DNA of 64,000 nucleotides from Malachius bipustulatus (GCA_910589415.1 OU342636.1:39323735-39387734); one strand, 5' to 3'. Counted from the stretch's first letter, positions 45,647-58,700 are shown. The notes: a model not told the origin generated them from the sequence alone. A program made the numbers and translations.

Positions 45647-47316
45647 TAGTGGAGAGGGTCTGTCAAAAAAAAAGGCTCCATCCGCCTTGGACTCGAGAAT
45701 TTTTTTTTATTTAATTTTTTCATAAAGTTGGACCCCCTCTTCATTTTGGTGGCATTTTCAAAAATTTAATCGACGCCCTGGCGGAGAAATGTGCATGCGA
45801 AGACATCGGCAATGGGTTTTTTGCACATAACTCGCTTAATTCAACTCTGAGCATAGTAAATATCAGTCAAAAAATGAAGAGCTCTCAAAGACGCGTAATT
45901 TGAACTTTGACTGGTCCAAATCGGTCAAACGGTTCTCGAGATATCGCATTTTCAATTTTAAGGCCCTTTCTTCAGGGTTCCGCCGCGGTGCGAATACACC
46001 GCCGTCCGTGTTTTGCATGGAAAAAATCGACTTAGGGACTTAATTTTTTTTTTCATCGACAGACAGCAGTGTCCTCAATGATGCCTGAAATTTTGAAGTC
46101 GCTATCTCGATTAGAGGGGGAGGGGGAGGGGAAATCATAATTAAAATTCAAATTGCTATTTATTGCTATTTATTGCAATTATTGCTAATTGCTATAACTT
46201 TCGCTAATATTAGGGCGTCGGGCCCAACCAAAGGGAGATGACACTTTGGAATGCCTACTTTAAAATGGTATTTTTTTTCGATTCCGCCAATATTGGCAAG
46301 ATGCCCGCAGAAAAACCGATTTCCCTCCCCCCTTTTTTTCTTAAAACTGTTTTTTGCCATGAAAGAAGGGGGTGTGGGTAATTTTTTTTTATCTTTGATT
46401 TGAGCCCCAGTAGACCTCGATCGGACCATTATTAAGGTCACAGGGTCACCAAACGCGTTTGGTCCTGTAGAATGGCAAGGATTAGGGTTAGCGGGTTTCG
46501 CTACCCGGCGTTTTTTAGGGCTAAGTATCGCCTTTCAAGATTTTTTTACCCCATGTCGCTATCTCAATTAGGGCCTGCACGCGAAATTCCCGTCTGATGA
46601 CGAAAAAAATTTTACCCACACCCCCTTCTTTCATGGCAAAAAAACAGTTTTAAGAAAAAAAAGGGGGGAGGGAAATCGGTTTTTCGGCGGGCATCTTGCC
46701 AATATTGGCAAAATCGGAAAAATAAAAATACCATTTTAAAGTAGGCATTCCAAAGTGTCATCTCCCATTGGTTGGGCCCGACGCCCCAATATTAGCGAAA
46801 GTTATAGCAATTTGAATTTTAATTATGATTTCCCCTCCCCCTCCCCCCTCTAATTGAGATAGCGACTTCAAAATTTCAGGCATCATTGAGGATACTGCTG
46901 TCTGTCGATGAAAAAAACAATTAAGTCCCTAAGTCGATTTTTTCCATGAAAAACACGCGAACACGGACGGCGGTGTATTCGCACCGCGGCGGAATCCTGA
47001 ACAAAGGGCCTTAAAATTTAAAATGCGATATCTCGAGAACCGTTTGACCGATTTGGACCAGTCAAAGTTCAAATTACGCGTCTTTGAGAGCTCTTCATTT
47101 TTCGACAGATATTTACTATGCTCAGAGTTGAATTAAGCGAGTTATGTGCAGAAAACCCATTGCCGATGTCTTCGCATGCACATTTCCCCGCCAGGGCGTC
47201 GATTAAATTTTTGAAAATGCCACCAAAATGAAGAGGGGGTCCAACTTTATGAAAAAAAAAATCAAAAAAAAAATTCTCGAGTCCAAGGCGGTTCGAAAGT
47301 TAGACCCTCTCTACTA
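45647..47316. mobile_element. 1.67-kb near-perfect long inverted repeat
   Basis: Ends TAGTGGAGAGGGTCT and AGACCCTCTCTACTA, flanked by ATA on both sides. Both ~740-bp arms are close reverse complements, including ATGTGCATGCGAAGACATCG, CGGTGCGAATACACCGCC and GGGGGTGTGGGTAA. The centre (46400-46600) has ACCAAACGCGTTTGGT. Only short frames. A fold-back/MITE-type transposon is most likely; class unknown. Confidence 0.8.
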
Positions 47317-47319
47317 ATA

Positions 47320-48520
47320 TAAGAGGATTGAATTGAAATGTAAATTCACTGGAATTTCTTTAACAAAAAATTCTAAAAGTTATCTTTACGCAGTGGCGGT
47401 CTTTTATTGGAATTATTAAATAAAGGGAAGTCGAGAGCAGTGTCTTAGTTTTGATGGACGAATCGTAAAATCTTGAAAAATTACAGCCGCTCCAGTCATC
47501 TTACGTCATTAAACGTATAATTAAATTTTTATGGCGGCATGACAAAACGGATTCGTTGTGCCCCCCGATCCGACGAACCCCGGTCGCGGCTCTAAATCGT
47601 GATTTATTTAAACGTCAAAAATACAAATATGAGAATTGTAATGATTGAAAGGAAAGGAGCTGTTTTTTTTTTATACGCTCCTGTCTGTGGATAAAAGGGA
47701 TTCCATTATCCTTAGGACACCTTATTTTACATAATATAATATACGGACCCCTTCTATATACATTATGATACCACCTGCATTATACATAATAATATACATA
47801 CAAACACCAATACCACACCAACCATCACAGAGAGATCCCAGACACACGTGAAGAACTAGAACTATTATAATATTAATGGATCGTGTAATATAAATGACCA
47901 TAGGGATGGAAACTTAATAAATTATTCAGGTAGTTCTGTTATTATCTGTCATATTAACTTTTCACTAGATTAGTCAAAAATTTCATTAAAATTCTTGTGC
48001 TTGTGAGGAATTATTATTAAGCTTATTATAGCTGGTCGGGCTCACCCTTTATCAGACAATAATTATTTAAACTAAATTTGTATTCAATCTTCCAAAACTA
48101 TAGTCACTTCTCAAATTAGGGATCTATATTTACACCATATTATACCTTTTTACCCTATTTACCCTCGAGCATCTACGCAGCCAGCAGTTGTCCTTAGAAA
48201 TCCCAGCAGACAATCCAGCAGTCAAAATGGTGTCATTTTTAAAGAAAGCCTTATATTTTTTTCGATCTTCTTTGTCTTAAAAGTTAGGTGAGGGGTAGTG
48301 AAGGGGAGGGGGGAGTGGTGAGGGGTGGCTATGAATGGTATTTTTTAAAAGGAATAAGAGCCACAGAGACAGACTTTTTCCGAATTTCAGCGACGAAGAG
48401 AACAGCCCTCAGTGACGTCATTTTCCACCTCTGGAGCCAGCTAAATTGCCCTTAGAGGAGATAATCCAACAGACAAAAAAAGGGTGAAAGTTACTTTAAA
48501 TTTGAGTTGTTTTCATCACA
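47320..48520. other. Unique sequence, no gene seen
   Basis: AT-rich, with a G-rich patch GGGGAGGGGGGAGTGGTGAG near 48302. No ORF with support. Confidence 0.3.
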
Positions 48521-48533
48521 TTTTGTTAAGCGA

Positions 48534-49095
48534 CTGTTACCAAATATGTGTCGTCCTGTCGAATAATTTGATTCGTATCCTCGACGACTCGACCGTTTCT
48601 TATCTCTTCCTATCCTTTTACACATCGGGAAGAAGAAAGAAAAGGACACCTGACCGGAGAGACCACACATAGAGTCGAGTTGTGACATCGAGATGGAGTA
48701 GAGCTCGACAGAGTGCCGTTCGTACCTTCATCGACGTTGGTTTTGGTGCGTCGTCCCTTACTCTCGAAGGGAGCCGCAGATCGAGCGAGCATTTTCATTC
48801 GTTATCGTTATAATAAAATAGTGGAACACTCGTACCTTGCGATTCAAACAAGTGCCCCTTCTCGTCGGACAAAACATACAAGTACGAGGTCAGTAATTTG
48901 ATAACCGTTAATTAATAAAGTTTGTGTTCCTGTCAATCTTGGCATTAGCCTGGTCCTTCGTACTCCCCCTAAAGTTTGATCCTTGTCGGTGCCTCAAACA
49001 TTTTGTGGCGCTTCGTCGTTACCATCTTGGCTTCGAGCCGCATCCATTTAGCCCTTCGACCGGATCATACGTCGTCGTTAACAAAATATGTACTT
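48534..49095 (+). mobile_element. BEL/Pao-like LTR and leader fragment
   Basis: A promoter/terminator-like region (TGTTACC at 48535, AATAAA near 48913) is followed by CCTGTCAATCTTGGCATTAG and repeated leader motifs GGTCCTTCG, GGCTTCGAGCCGCAT and CCCTTCGACCGGAT, which are typical of BEL/Pao leaders. The same junction occurs reversed at 21715-21790. LTR borders are approximate. No gag-pol follows. Confidence 0.5.
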
Positions 49096-49099
49096 TTTT

Positions 49100-49570
49100 A
49101 AGTTCAAGTTCATATTTTTAACAATTTAATAAAGAAAGGCAAAAAATATATTTTTCAAAATAAATTTAATTAAACTAAAAGTGAAATCTCCTTGAACAAC
49201 GAATTATCGGTAGAATTAGAGAACCTCCTTTTAATCTATGAATAGAATTAATGCAAACGGTTGCTGAAGATAACTCAATGATGACGGTGATTATCAGCGG
49301 ATAAAAATGCCACATACTGACCCTCATAAGGAATGAAATTGTCCGTAATTACTGCCTGCCGACTTTGTTTATTGCGGCCGAGTATCAAACACAATTACCG
49401 AGAGGTGAAAAATCCTAATCGATTTAATAAGATCCCCATCCTGCGAATAATCGTTTCTATAGTCCGCGCACCTTTGGGCACCGTTTATATGACGTGTGGT
49501 GTTAAAGAGACAGCAAACTTAATTTAAAACAAAGCTCTTTAATTTGACTGTTTCAGGTTTTGTGGGTGGC
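49100..49570. other. Unique sequence, no gene seen
   Basis: Between the BEL-like fragment and the inverted repeat; only a 64-codon frame without support. Confidence 0.25.
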
Positions 49571-49619
49571 TGCCAGTGGCATATTCAGCTTTTTAAATTT
49601 TTTCCCCTTTTCCCCTCCC

Positions 49620-49940
49620 TATCTTCCACCACTGACTTTATTGCAAATACAAAAACCTTATTGAATAGCCCGTTCATTTTAGAACAAAAAAGTACTCTTT
49701 AACTTTTTTCATTGTTTGCACTGTTTTTGAGATATTTAAAGTTTTCTCAGGTAATGTTGTGCCATTTACATTGAAAATAACTAATTATTCTTAATGATTA
49801 GTGAGAAAGCGTGTGGAAACTTCAAATATCTCAAAAACGGTGCTTTGTATGAAAAAAAATAAGGAATACTTTTTTGCTCTAAAATTCACGGGCTATTGAA
49901 TGACGTTTTTGTATTTGCAATAAAATCAGTGGCGTTTAAT
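49620..49940. repeat. Diverged relative of the CAGGGTGGTCC element (inverted repeat)
   Basis: Arms 49627-49750 and 49806-49936 are reverse complements. Each aligns with the inner arm of the element at 2455-4134 (CCACTGACT, TATTGAATAGCCC, TTTTAGAACAAA, AGTACTCT, GAGATA, TTTCT(C/T)AGGTAAT). The CAGGGTGG ends themselves are not present. Confidence 0.6.
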
Positions 49941-50078
49941 AACGGTGTATTTTCTAAACTCACGCATGACATAATTTTTGTAATATTTTGCAAGATGTTG
50001 TGACATTGAGAAAAGTCAGTGTCAATTTGACACTCTCCCTTGGAGAATGGTTGTCTTTGCCCGTCGAATAATTCGGCA

Positions 50079-52908
50079 ATGGCAGCGATGGCGGCGTCAA
50101 ATTTTACGAGAGAAGCGGCGCTGAGAAGTCGCCATGACCGGGCCGAGCTGGCGGCCGAACTTCGGAGGCTCGACAAAGAAAAGCGGGGCGAAATCCGCAT
50201 GGCCGACAATCGGAAGCACAAGTTCCGCGCTCGCTATGCACAGAAAACCAGCAGCAAGGATTCTATCACAGTGCGTGTTCTTATTTCAGGAAGATCCTAA
50301 TTTTTTCCTCCAAGACCAAGACGGATCGATTTTATTCGAAACTTATTGATGACCTTACATTTTGGAAATAATTTGAACAAATCGACATAACTTGTTTCAG
50401 TCCCCCAGCTCTTCACAACTGGGAAAATCGTCCCCGACCCACAGCATCCAATCTGTCGGATATGACGTGAGTAAACGATACATTTTTATTCAAACAAAGC
50501 AAAAACAAGAGCGATGAGAGGTAGGCAGGTATCGGGTTTGCCAGCGCAATCACTTCTGTGATCTACTCTGCTGACACCCAAACATCTTGAAACCCGATCC
50601 GATGATAACTCGATACTTTCTTGATATAATCCGCCTGAAGATGCCATCGCATTCTTTATCTATGCCTCGATCAGGAGACGTGCTAGCGCTAGTGTCATTA
50701 TTATTTTTTAAGCCACAAGTCTAATAACAAGGGCAGTATATTTTCTTTATTACAGCTCTGAAGATGAAATGATTTGTTTATCTTTTTGTTGTCATAAGAA
50801 TGATTCTTTTTAGCATCTTCACTCGTTGCTCTTCACCAATGGCGAACTTGACATAGAGAAGATCCTCTGCCTGCACCTGCTTTCCACGCATCGAACCGAC
50901 AACCTGATCCCTACCAAGAGAGTCGGCGGGACCGGGAATAAAACCGGCGACTCCTTCCGAGACTCCCCAGTTGAGAGACTCATCGAGAGATCCAAGACCA
51001 AAGCTGCCACGGAGAGCATCACGAGCATCAGTAAAGTGTTACCGACTTACGTCCTTGGTAATATACTTAAGCAATTTTTTGTTCTTTCTACTTACTACGT
51101 CAGCGTTCCCAATAAAATATTAAATGTCGTGGGGTAGGTACCGAGATTGGGAAGATTTTTAGTTAATTCAAGTCAAGATGTCCATCTAGTTTGAAACCAC
51201 GTACTTAACTCTACTTTGGCTAAGACTTTTCACTGACTTAGCCAAAGATAACCTCCTGACAAAGCCACTGAACGCGATGGTTGGTAATTTTTTCTCTGCG
51301 ATTGATCAAACCTCTGGCCTCTAGGTTGCACGCTTCCAACTAGGAAAACCTCAGTCTTACTCTGTCCTATTCCATTTTTAGAGTTGCCAAGTACTTACAC
51401 CTCTACTAATGGTAAGGGTGGTAAACGAGCGATTAGGGTGGCAGAGGATGGACGTCTCTCGGCACGACTGGCCGTGAATGGAAAAATCGCCGAACTGACG
51501 GAGGCGGTGCTCGCCGCCTTGCAGCACTCCAACCCAGAAAAGATTGCCGAACTGATCGCTCTTGTCGGAGACGTGTCACGCATAAAAAGCATATTCCGCA
51601 AACAACATGTCCAGGAATTCCTCGACTCCCTGAAGGCCAGCTATCTGTTGTCCAGGTAAGCCTCTATAAAAATCTTATCTCAAGCTCGACATCTACAAGT
51701 TCCAGAATTGCTTCAGGTTATTACCAAAGATATTTTTGTTTCTAGTTGTGAGTCTTTCGTGCTCGCTCCCCCATTTAAGATCAACCCCACCTTCCTAGAA
51801 ATTAAGACCCTCTCTGGCACTCTAGAAGATGTGGTCGACCATATCCATCGGAGCATTCTTCAATACCCAGTCAGAGATACCTGGCGCGCCATGTATCAGG
51901 AGCAAGTCACCGGTGTGCCCGTTTCCGATAAGGCTTCTTCTTCTGATACCAAGGAGGTGTCGAGTAACGTTAGCCGGCGACAACCTCCTAAAAATAGGCG
52001 AGCGCCAAAGGAAGTCGGAATGGTGATAACGAAGACGGCGCAGGTGAAAGGGGAGCAGAAGGAATCGTCGACAGTGGAACAAAGTGGTGGACGGAAAAAC
52101 TTCATTGAAATAAATAAGGAGGCGGCAGGCGTGACTAAGAAACGATCTAACTTAGAGAAGGAAGATAACGTCGTAGCTGAAAAATCAAAAAGTATCAAAG
52201 GTACCTATTTGTCTTGAAATATTTAAAACAACACAAAAAAAATTATAATAAATTAAATAGACCCGAACAAACGAAGACGAAGTCCCACTCTAGGAGAAAG
52301 AGCAATCCGTAGTAACAATAATAAGGGACCTACATCAGAAGATATAACTAGCAGAAAATCGTATGATGTAGAATCAAAGGAAACAATAACCAATGATTCG
52401 TAAGTACCTAAATAGTAAAGACCTTCCACTTCAAATGACAAAATTGCTTCTTTTAAACAGCCCCAAAACATCGGACATTCTTTCCACCCTCCTGACGTCG
52501 CCGATACGTCGCAGTTCCACCTTCAACTACGAGCGTCAGCATATCCGCCAAACCTCTTGTGCAGCTTGTAAGGAGCGCTGGCGAGCTCCCCTGCCGGACC
52601 CCAAAATTCCCACCCCTCCTCGTTCCCCTAAATCTTCAGATATTCTCAAGCCCGACAGTGCAACTCGAATTGCCAACCTGATAGAGACCGAGCGTTTCCG
52701 GCTTGACTCATACAGCAGGAGGTACAACGTCGAAGGGGGCAATGTTGGGCCTCCCGGGAGAGGCAACGTGAAGATCGCGAAACCTTTGGACGCTTATAAG
52801 ATGTCGTTCGAGTCCCTGAGTATCAGCGCGTTTGATCTGGCGAGGATCAAACAGGAGATCAGGGAGAGGGAGACGAAGAAGAAGCTGGAGAAATTTTTGT
52901 ACGCGTAG
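50079..52908 (+). CDS. Uncharacterised 7-exon gene, 596 aa
   Basis: Exons by eye: 50079-50270, 50401-50466, 50814-51030, 51382-51655, 51746-52200, 52261-52399 and 52461-52908. They sum to 1791 nt (597 codons with stop). Every intron is GT-AG and every phase fits, which makes this a real gene. I do not recognise the family. The N-terminus (about 1-64) is a charged Ala/Arg/Glu-rich helix with RHDRAELAAELRRLDKEKRG. The middle (about 160-300) is a helical domain running through LAVNGKIAELTEAVLAALQ, VSRIKSIFRKQHVQEFLDSL and then FLEIKTLSGTLEDVVDHIHR. A Lys/Ser-rich low-complexity linker covers about 310-450. The C-terminus has a CAACKERW motif, a Pro-rich segment and a final charged helix ending RETKKKLEKFLYA. 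There is no signal peptide or membrane segment. An AATAAA follows the stop. Choosing the ATG at 50079 keeps the N-terminal helix intact. No function is assigned. Confidence 0.85.
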
Positions 52909-52959
52909 TTGTTTAATAAAAAAATTGTTTGCTAGTGTCGCTTAATAATAGGTGAGAAG

Positions 52960-53620
52960 GTACATTTCAATTCTATATCCAAATGCTGCCTAATTATGCT
53001 GCCAAAGCCTTTAAAATCGGAATGCTTCTATGCACAAGTCAATACAAATTCAAATTTCAGGCGCCGAGGAGATCCGGTGACGTCATAGCCACAGAATAGA
53101 TACAATCAGAATATAAACTTCAATAAAAATACCGAGTTCGCGCATCTACTCGGCGCATAGAGATCCGCCATGATTTTGAGATGAGCTATAATATAAATTA
53201 TACAATACAGGCGTCCAAGGAAATGTCATCTACAACGTCATAACATTCATGTTTCTACTGCGTTTCTACTCTGAAGCAATGGCCGCTAAAGGTGTGATTG
53301 TCTCTAAAAGATCAAAGGCGCCGCCGGCGAGTTTAGCTTCTGATTTATTCTATTCTGTGTCATAGCGCTGACTTGGAGAAAATAGGGCCGCATATCTCTT
53401 TATGTCATTATATCATGGCAGTTGGCAGCATTAAAAGTGTTATAAAATTGGACAACAAAGATGACACTGTTGTCTATTTCATTCCATTGAATAAACAACA
53501 CTAAAAAAGACAGGATAGCACCAGCACGAGAATGTGCGTTATTGTTTTTAGTTAGCCAGTGGCATAAAAAAGGGGGTGAAATGGTCATGTGTATTGAATT
53601 AAAATGAAATCTTTACAACA
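52960..53620. other. Intergenic, no gene seen
   Basis: Follows the uncharacterised gene. Short frames only, with one GCCAGTGGC-type repeat scrap at 53553. Confidence 0.3.
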
Positions 53621-53990
53621 GTTCCACAAAGTTTATTGAAAATGAGCGGGATCGCTATTATTATTATTTTTTTTTTTTGTAAATTTCGGGATTCTTCGGG
53701 AATAGAGCCTAGGAAACATTCCGAGTGTCTGAAAGTTGCACCGATCGGGTGGAAAAGGGGATACTTCGATTGAAAAAGGTCCGGATCCTAGAATTTTAAG
53801 GCTCTCGTTAGAGGTTGTATTTGTTTTTTGCTATCTTTCTCGGTAAGGGTGCGTGTCGGCGAGATTATGTTGGTCAGTTATTTAGGATAAGTATAAACGT
53901 ACAAACTTTATGAGGATAGTTTTTCGAAAAAAAAAATTAGGCGAACAGCTGTCCGGCAAAAATATATGAAAAAAATATTTTTCAGAGTAA
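53620..53990. repeat. Dispersed repeat family B copy, reversed
   Basis: AAATGAGCGGGATC, CTAGGAAACATTCCGAGTGT, GAAAGTTGCACCGATCG and GAATTTTAAGGC(T/C)CTCGT are reverse complements of landmarks in 5300-5600. Confidence 0.6.
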
Positions 53991-54470
53991 TTTGCCATTA
54001 TAACAAATGGCCGCCACTAGAGTCAGGCCTCACTTTTGTTATTAATGCAGGGCAGGGTAAGAAGTTCGCATCTATTCATAGTATAATAAGCTGAAAATAT
54101 AAACTACACTATTTTCTTAGATAACAAGCATATCTGCTGTGTGTACGTCATTTATCATCAAAAAATAACTTCTGTTTGGTCTGGCGGTCGAGACTGGTTG
54201 AACGGTGTAGCCCTTCCTCGTGTTTTATACTCAAGAACGTCAAGTGTTTGGCAGATCTGTCAGTTATAGTAATGTCATTGTTGTTCAAATCTGCTGATTT
54301 GTCAATTGTCATTTAAAATCTCATCGATTGTCATGTCAGGCTACCTTAACCTCACAAAACGGAAAATATAACAAAATTCCCGAAGATCCTACTACTGTAA
54401 TAAGAAAGAAGATTGTTAAATTAATTCATCAATAAAATTCGATAATTTACACGAACAGAAAATCCTCAAA

Positions 54471-55437
54471 ATGTGTGACGACGAAAAGTTACTTATAGGC
54501 CCAAGAGATAACCTCGTGTATCCGTTAAAAGTCGTATATTGTGGCAATTGCACTATGCCTATCGAGGTTAGTCAAATCAAAATCAAAAAGAACGAACAAT
54601 TATTATTAATTGTAATTAAATCGTTTAATTCTAGTATTGCGAATACTATCCAGAATACGAAAAGTGTAAACAGTGGCTTGAGAAGTACTTGCCTGATGAA
54701 TTTGAAAAGGTAAGGATTGGAGACGATGCGGATTCGGGTGCCGGAGAGGAGGAGAAAAAGAGACAGAAACGCGGTGGCAAGGGGATGATCAAGACGAAAA
54801 AGAAGGAAGACGGTCCGAAGCAAGTTTGTATTTCGAGGGCGCCCAGAGGGAAGAAGAAGTCTGTCACCGTTGTCACAGGCCTTAGTAGTTTTCGTAAGTC
54901 GATTTATGTTATTCCTAATATCAACACCCCCCGCCCCCTTCTTTTTAACTTTAATCAACTAAAAGAGTTTTCCCTTCTTCTTTTTCACGTTAATTAAAAT
55001 TTAATGTTGCTATAAAATGGAAAACTGGCCTGATGATGGGTTTATAAAACCTGTAAAGCTGCTCAATCAATTTTACACTCATTTGACCTGAATTGTTGTT
55101 TTTATTGGCAAGTGTAGATATGCAAGAGTTACAATGACAAGTTATTGTAAAATTTGTCATAAATGTTCATCGTTAATTCTGGTTTTGTTTGCAGAAATTG
55201 ACCTGAAAGTAGCAGCGAAATTTTTTGGTACAAAGTTTGCATGTGGATCGTCGGTGACCGGTGATGATGAGATAGTAATTCAAGGAGACGTCAAAGACGA
55301 GTTATTCGATATCATTCCGGAGAAATGGCCTGAAGTATGGTCCACATTTATTATTAATCTGCAAAATTCGATTTATTTTTGTCTTATTCCAGATTGATGA
55401 AGACTTTATTGAAGACTTGGGTGATCAGAAACGGTAG
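54471..55437 (+). CDS. DENR: Density-regulated protein homologue (DENR), 4 exons, 179 aa
   Basis: DENR pairs with MCTS1 on the 40S subunit and acts in re-initiation after short upstream ORFs and in ribosome recycling. Exons by eye: 54471-54566, 54635-54893, 55195-55334 and 55393-55437 (540 nt with stop). All junctions are GT-AG and the phases agree. Residues 24-43 hold the N-terminal zinc-binding cysteines (YCGNC at 23-27, then Cys34 and Cys43). A Lys/Glu-rich linker covers about 66-95. A C-terminal SUI1/eIF1-like domain follows, with the family blocks [27 protein letters not shown] and IPEKWPE and the ending EDLGDQKR. The length is close to the roughly 198 aa of human DENR. The start is the only good ATG, preceded by AAA. 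A poly(A) signal AATAAA lies at 55541-55546. The 3' end faces RPC9, with 265 bp between stop codons. Family identification is firm. Confidence 0.95.
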
Positions 55438-55702
55438 TTCATGGCTGGAGCGGTTAAAATATAAGTGGAATTTGTTATCGGTGTTTTCTTTTGCTGGTCA
55501 TTATAATACTGACTGATTGATAATTGAAACAAATTAAATTAATAAAGAATGTGCTTCATAAAAGGTTTTCTTTAATCAATTAATTAATTAATTACTATCA
55601 CATATGCAGACTTATCGATGCGATAAAGAAATTTAATTATTCTGCTAAAAACATTTTTAAAAACAAAGTCTTCGTGTCATGTTCGTCAATAGAGTCGTTA
55701 AT

Positions 55703-58700
55703 TTATTTCTGTCCCGAACTGGAACTGGAACCGGAAGTGGAAGGTGCTTGTTTGTCCTTTTGGCCGCTTTTTCGACCGCCGGGAAAAGTGGTTTTTATCA
55801 ACTGAAGAATTCCCTGTTCGTCCTCTTCTGACAATCGATCCTGCTGGCTGTTTTCTATGATCTGGAAATAAATAATTCAATAAAAGTCGCACTAATTATT
55901 ATTATGATACAAATTTTTAAATGCACTGGCAAAAGAAGTTTGACACGTACAGAATGACGAGAATGTCGTGGAGTGAAGTTTTACGTACCAGCTGAAGTTC
56001 GACGGGAGTAGATGGAAGCAAATTGAGTATGTTGAGGTGTTCCTTTTTGGTTAATTTGTATTTTTCTCTCAACGCCTTTCCAAACGCTCTAATCGATTCC
56101 GGATCTTGATTCGCACATGGAGCACGTTCCAAATAACGAAGAGCCTGAAAATTGATTTTTTTTTAATTTCACTCAATTTTATTAAGCATTAAGCACTTCT
56201 TTTTTCTATTTTAATTTAATTTATTTTTATAGCTACATTTTACAATAATTTCATAATTATTATTAGTGAAGTGAAATTAATTTAATTCTAGCATTAAAGA
56301 TGCAACCAATTGCGTTTCTAAAATGATCAAGCCAAAAAATTTGATTTTTGAAATTGAATACTTTTTGTAATAAACAAAAAATGATGATAAAAAAGAAAGT
56401 AGTGCGCCGGTTAGCCGGCCACCACCAGTTGTCGGCCAATTTCTAACTAAATATGCAAAAATAACAATTCTAAAACTTAATTTTACATTTGGAATATACT
56501 CCTATTTTCGGCCAATACTTATGAATGTACTGTACACATCATCCGTTCCTTCTGGTGGTAAAAAATAAATAAATATCGTATGGCTGTGGTAAAGCCCAAG
56601 TGTCAGAAGTTTTCAAGTAGCCTCAAGGGCCTCTGACGTAACTTAACGACTGCTGTGAAGCAGCCGGGTGTGCCGGGCCAATATTGAATAGTGACCGTTG
56701 AAAGATGCTGAACAATCCCAGTGTAAACTACAGAAAAATTAATGGAGTGTGTTGAATAATAGTAAGTATTACTGCTTATTTATTTGATATGACTTATCAC
56801 TTGTTACTAAATGTTTATAAGGTATATTTTCTTCGATATTTAGAATATTCAACTGAATATTTAAACTTTTAACCATAAATTTTAGATGGTCGGTAACAGG
56901 ACTTATGAAATCTGCAGAAATCCGTTTTTCGGCCAAGGTGGCCGAGAACTAGTCCGACATCTCTCATATATAACCTCCTTTTCTGTGGCATTCGAACCAG
57001 GCAATAAGCTTTACTTCTTCTCTTTCTATTTGTTATTGTAAGGCTAACATCAAGTCCAGTTTACGGCCGCCTAAAAGCGTGAATTTCAAAGAGAATTTCT
57101 ACGTTACTTTGCTGGCCGACAAAAGGATTTTCAACTTACCTTTCCTCGGCCACCTGTAAAATACCACATTATTCTTGATAAAAGTACAAACTAGGTACAT
57201 GTCGTAGAATTGTTTTACCTTCTACCGACGCATATTATTTTTTCAGATGTCCTCAAAACTTCAGAGAAATGTTAGGAAAAATCCCTTAAAGGCCAAATCC
57301 CGCAGAAAATTATTTCAATATAATATACGGAGGAGGCACTGAATAATGCCTTAGAAGAAATAAGAGAGAAAAAAACTGGAATTCGCGAAGTATGCAGAAA
57401 GTTTGATGTGCCAAGAAGTACAATAATTCAAGATCATTTGCGGGGGCACATACCAAAAAAATTTAGAAAAACAGGCCCTCGGCCACTTTTAACAATAATT
57501 GAAGGTGAGAAAAGGATCGTTGAATGAATGGGTCGTCAAGATAACCGAATGCGGCTTTCCAATTCATAAACAGGACTTGGTCGATACAGTTGAAAGAATT
57601 CTAAAAGATAGTGGCAAACAAACTCTATTTAAAAATGGCAAACCCGGCCAAAAGTGGTATAGGAACTTCTTAAAAAGGCACCCTGAAATTTCAATTAGGG
57701 AAAGTGAAGATAGTAACAGAAGACTCTGGTTTCAAGAATTGATATCATTTCTCCAAGACAATGATATACTTAATATTTTCAATGACCCAAAAAGAATAAT
57801 TAATGGAGACGAGACAGGGTTTTCACTCTGTCCTAAGACTGGCAAGGTACTTGCCCCAAGAGGTTGGAGGAATTTATATACTGTTAAATGTGGGAACGAA
57901 AAAGAAAACATTACGGTGTTGGTAGTATTCAATGCAGCAGGGAACATTTGTCCACCCCTTGTCGTTTTCCCATACATAAGACCACCAAAAATTGTAGTAA
58001 ATTCGATGCCAGATCATTGGGTATTAGGCAAATCTGATACTGGCTAGAATGTTGCTAATGATCTTGATAAATGGATTAGCGAAAATGAAATTGAGAGACC
58101 TGTCATTCTTTTTATCGATGTGGAGAAAAAAAAAATTATACGCTTTGCCACCAAATACAACGCATTTGTTACAGCCAGCAGATGTGAGCGTTTTTTATCC
58201 ACTGAAACAGGAATGGAAAAAAACTATTAGGAAATGGCAAAATCAGTCAGAAACTGCTCGGTTAATAAAACCAACTTTTGTAAATTTCTTAGTGAAACCA
58301 TAGAAAACACCAACATGGCAAATAATATCATCAGTGGTTTTCGAAAATGTGGATTATATCCACTTAATCCAGAAAATGTGGATTACACAAAATGTGTGCA
58401 AAACTGCATGGAAAATGCTACCAAAAACAATGTGTTACTTGTGCGAACAGGAAGCCGCACTCCGTCGGACACACGACTATATGAGTGCGTGCTTCCCGTT
58501 CGAGCATATATGTACAAACACACGTAATGACACTTTAAGGCCTTATTTCTCGACTATTAGTTGCCGGCGCAAAAATTCAATGGTACCTTGATACTCCTAG
58601 AGACACAAGCTATCCGATAGTATAAGCCATTTCGCCCTATACCCATGCCGCTCATCTCCATAATTACCTTATTTTTATCTAAGTTTATGTTTTGTTTCAT

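Noticed and set aside
46166..46441. 91-codon ORF within the 1.67-kb palindrome
   Set aside because: The equivalent segment of the other arm does not keep it open; low-complexity product.
57499..58303. A domesticated pogo-derived host gene
   Set aside because: A frameshift, an in-frame stop and a deletion next to the second catalytic Asp argue for an inert copy.
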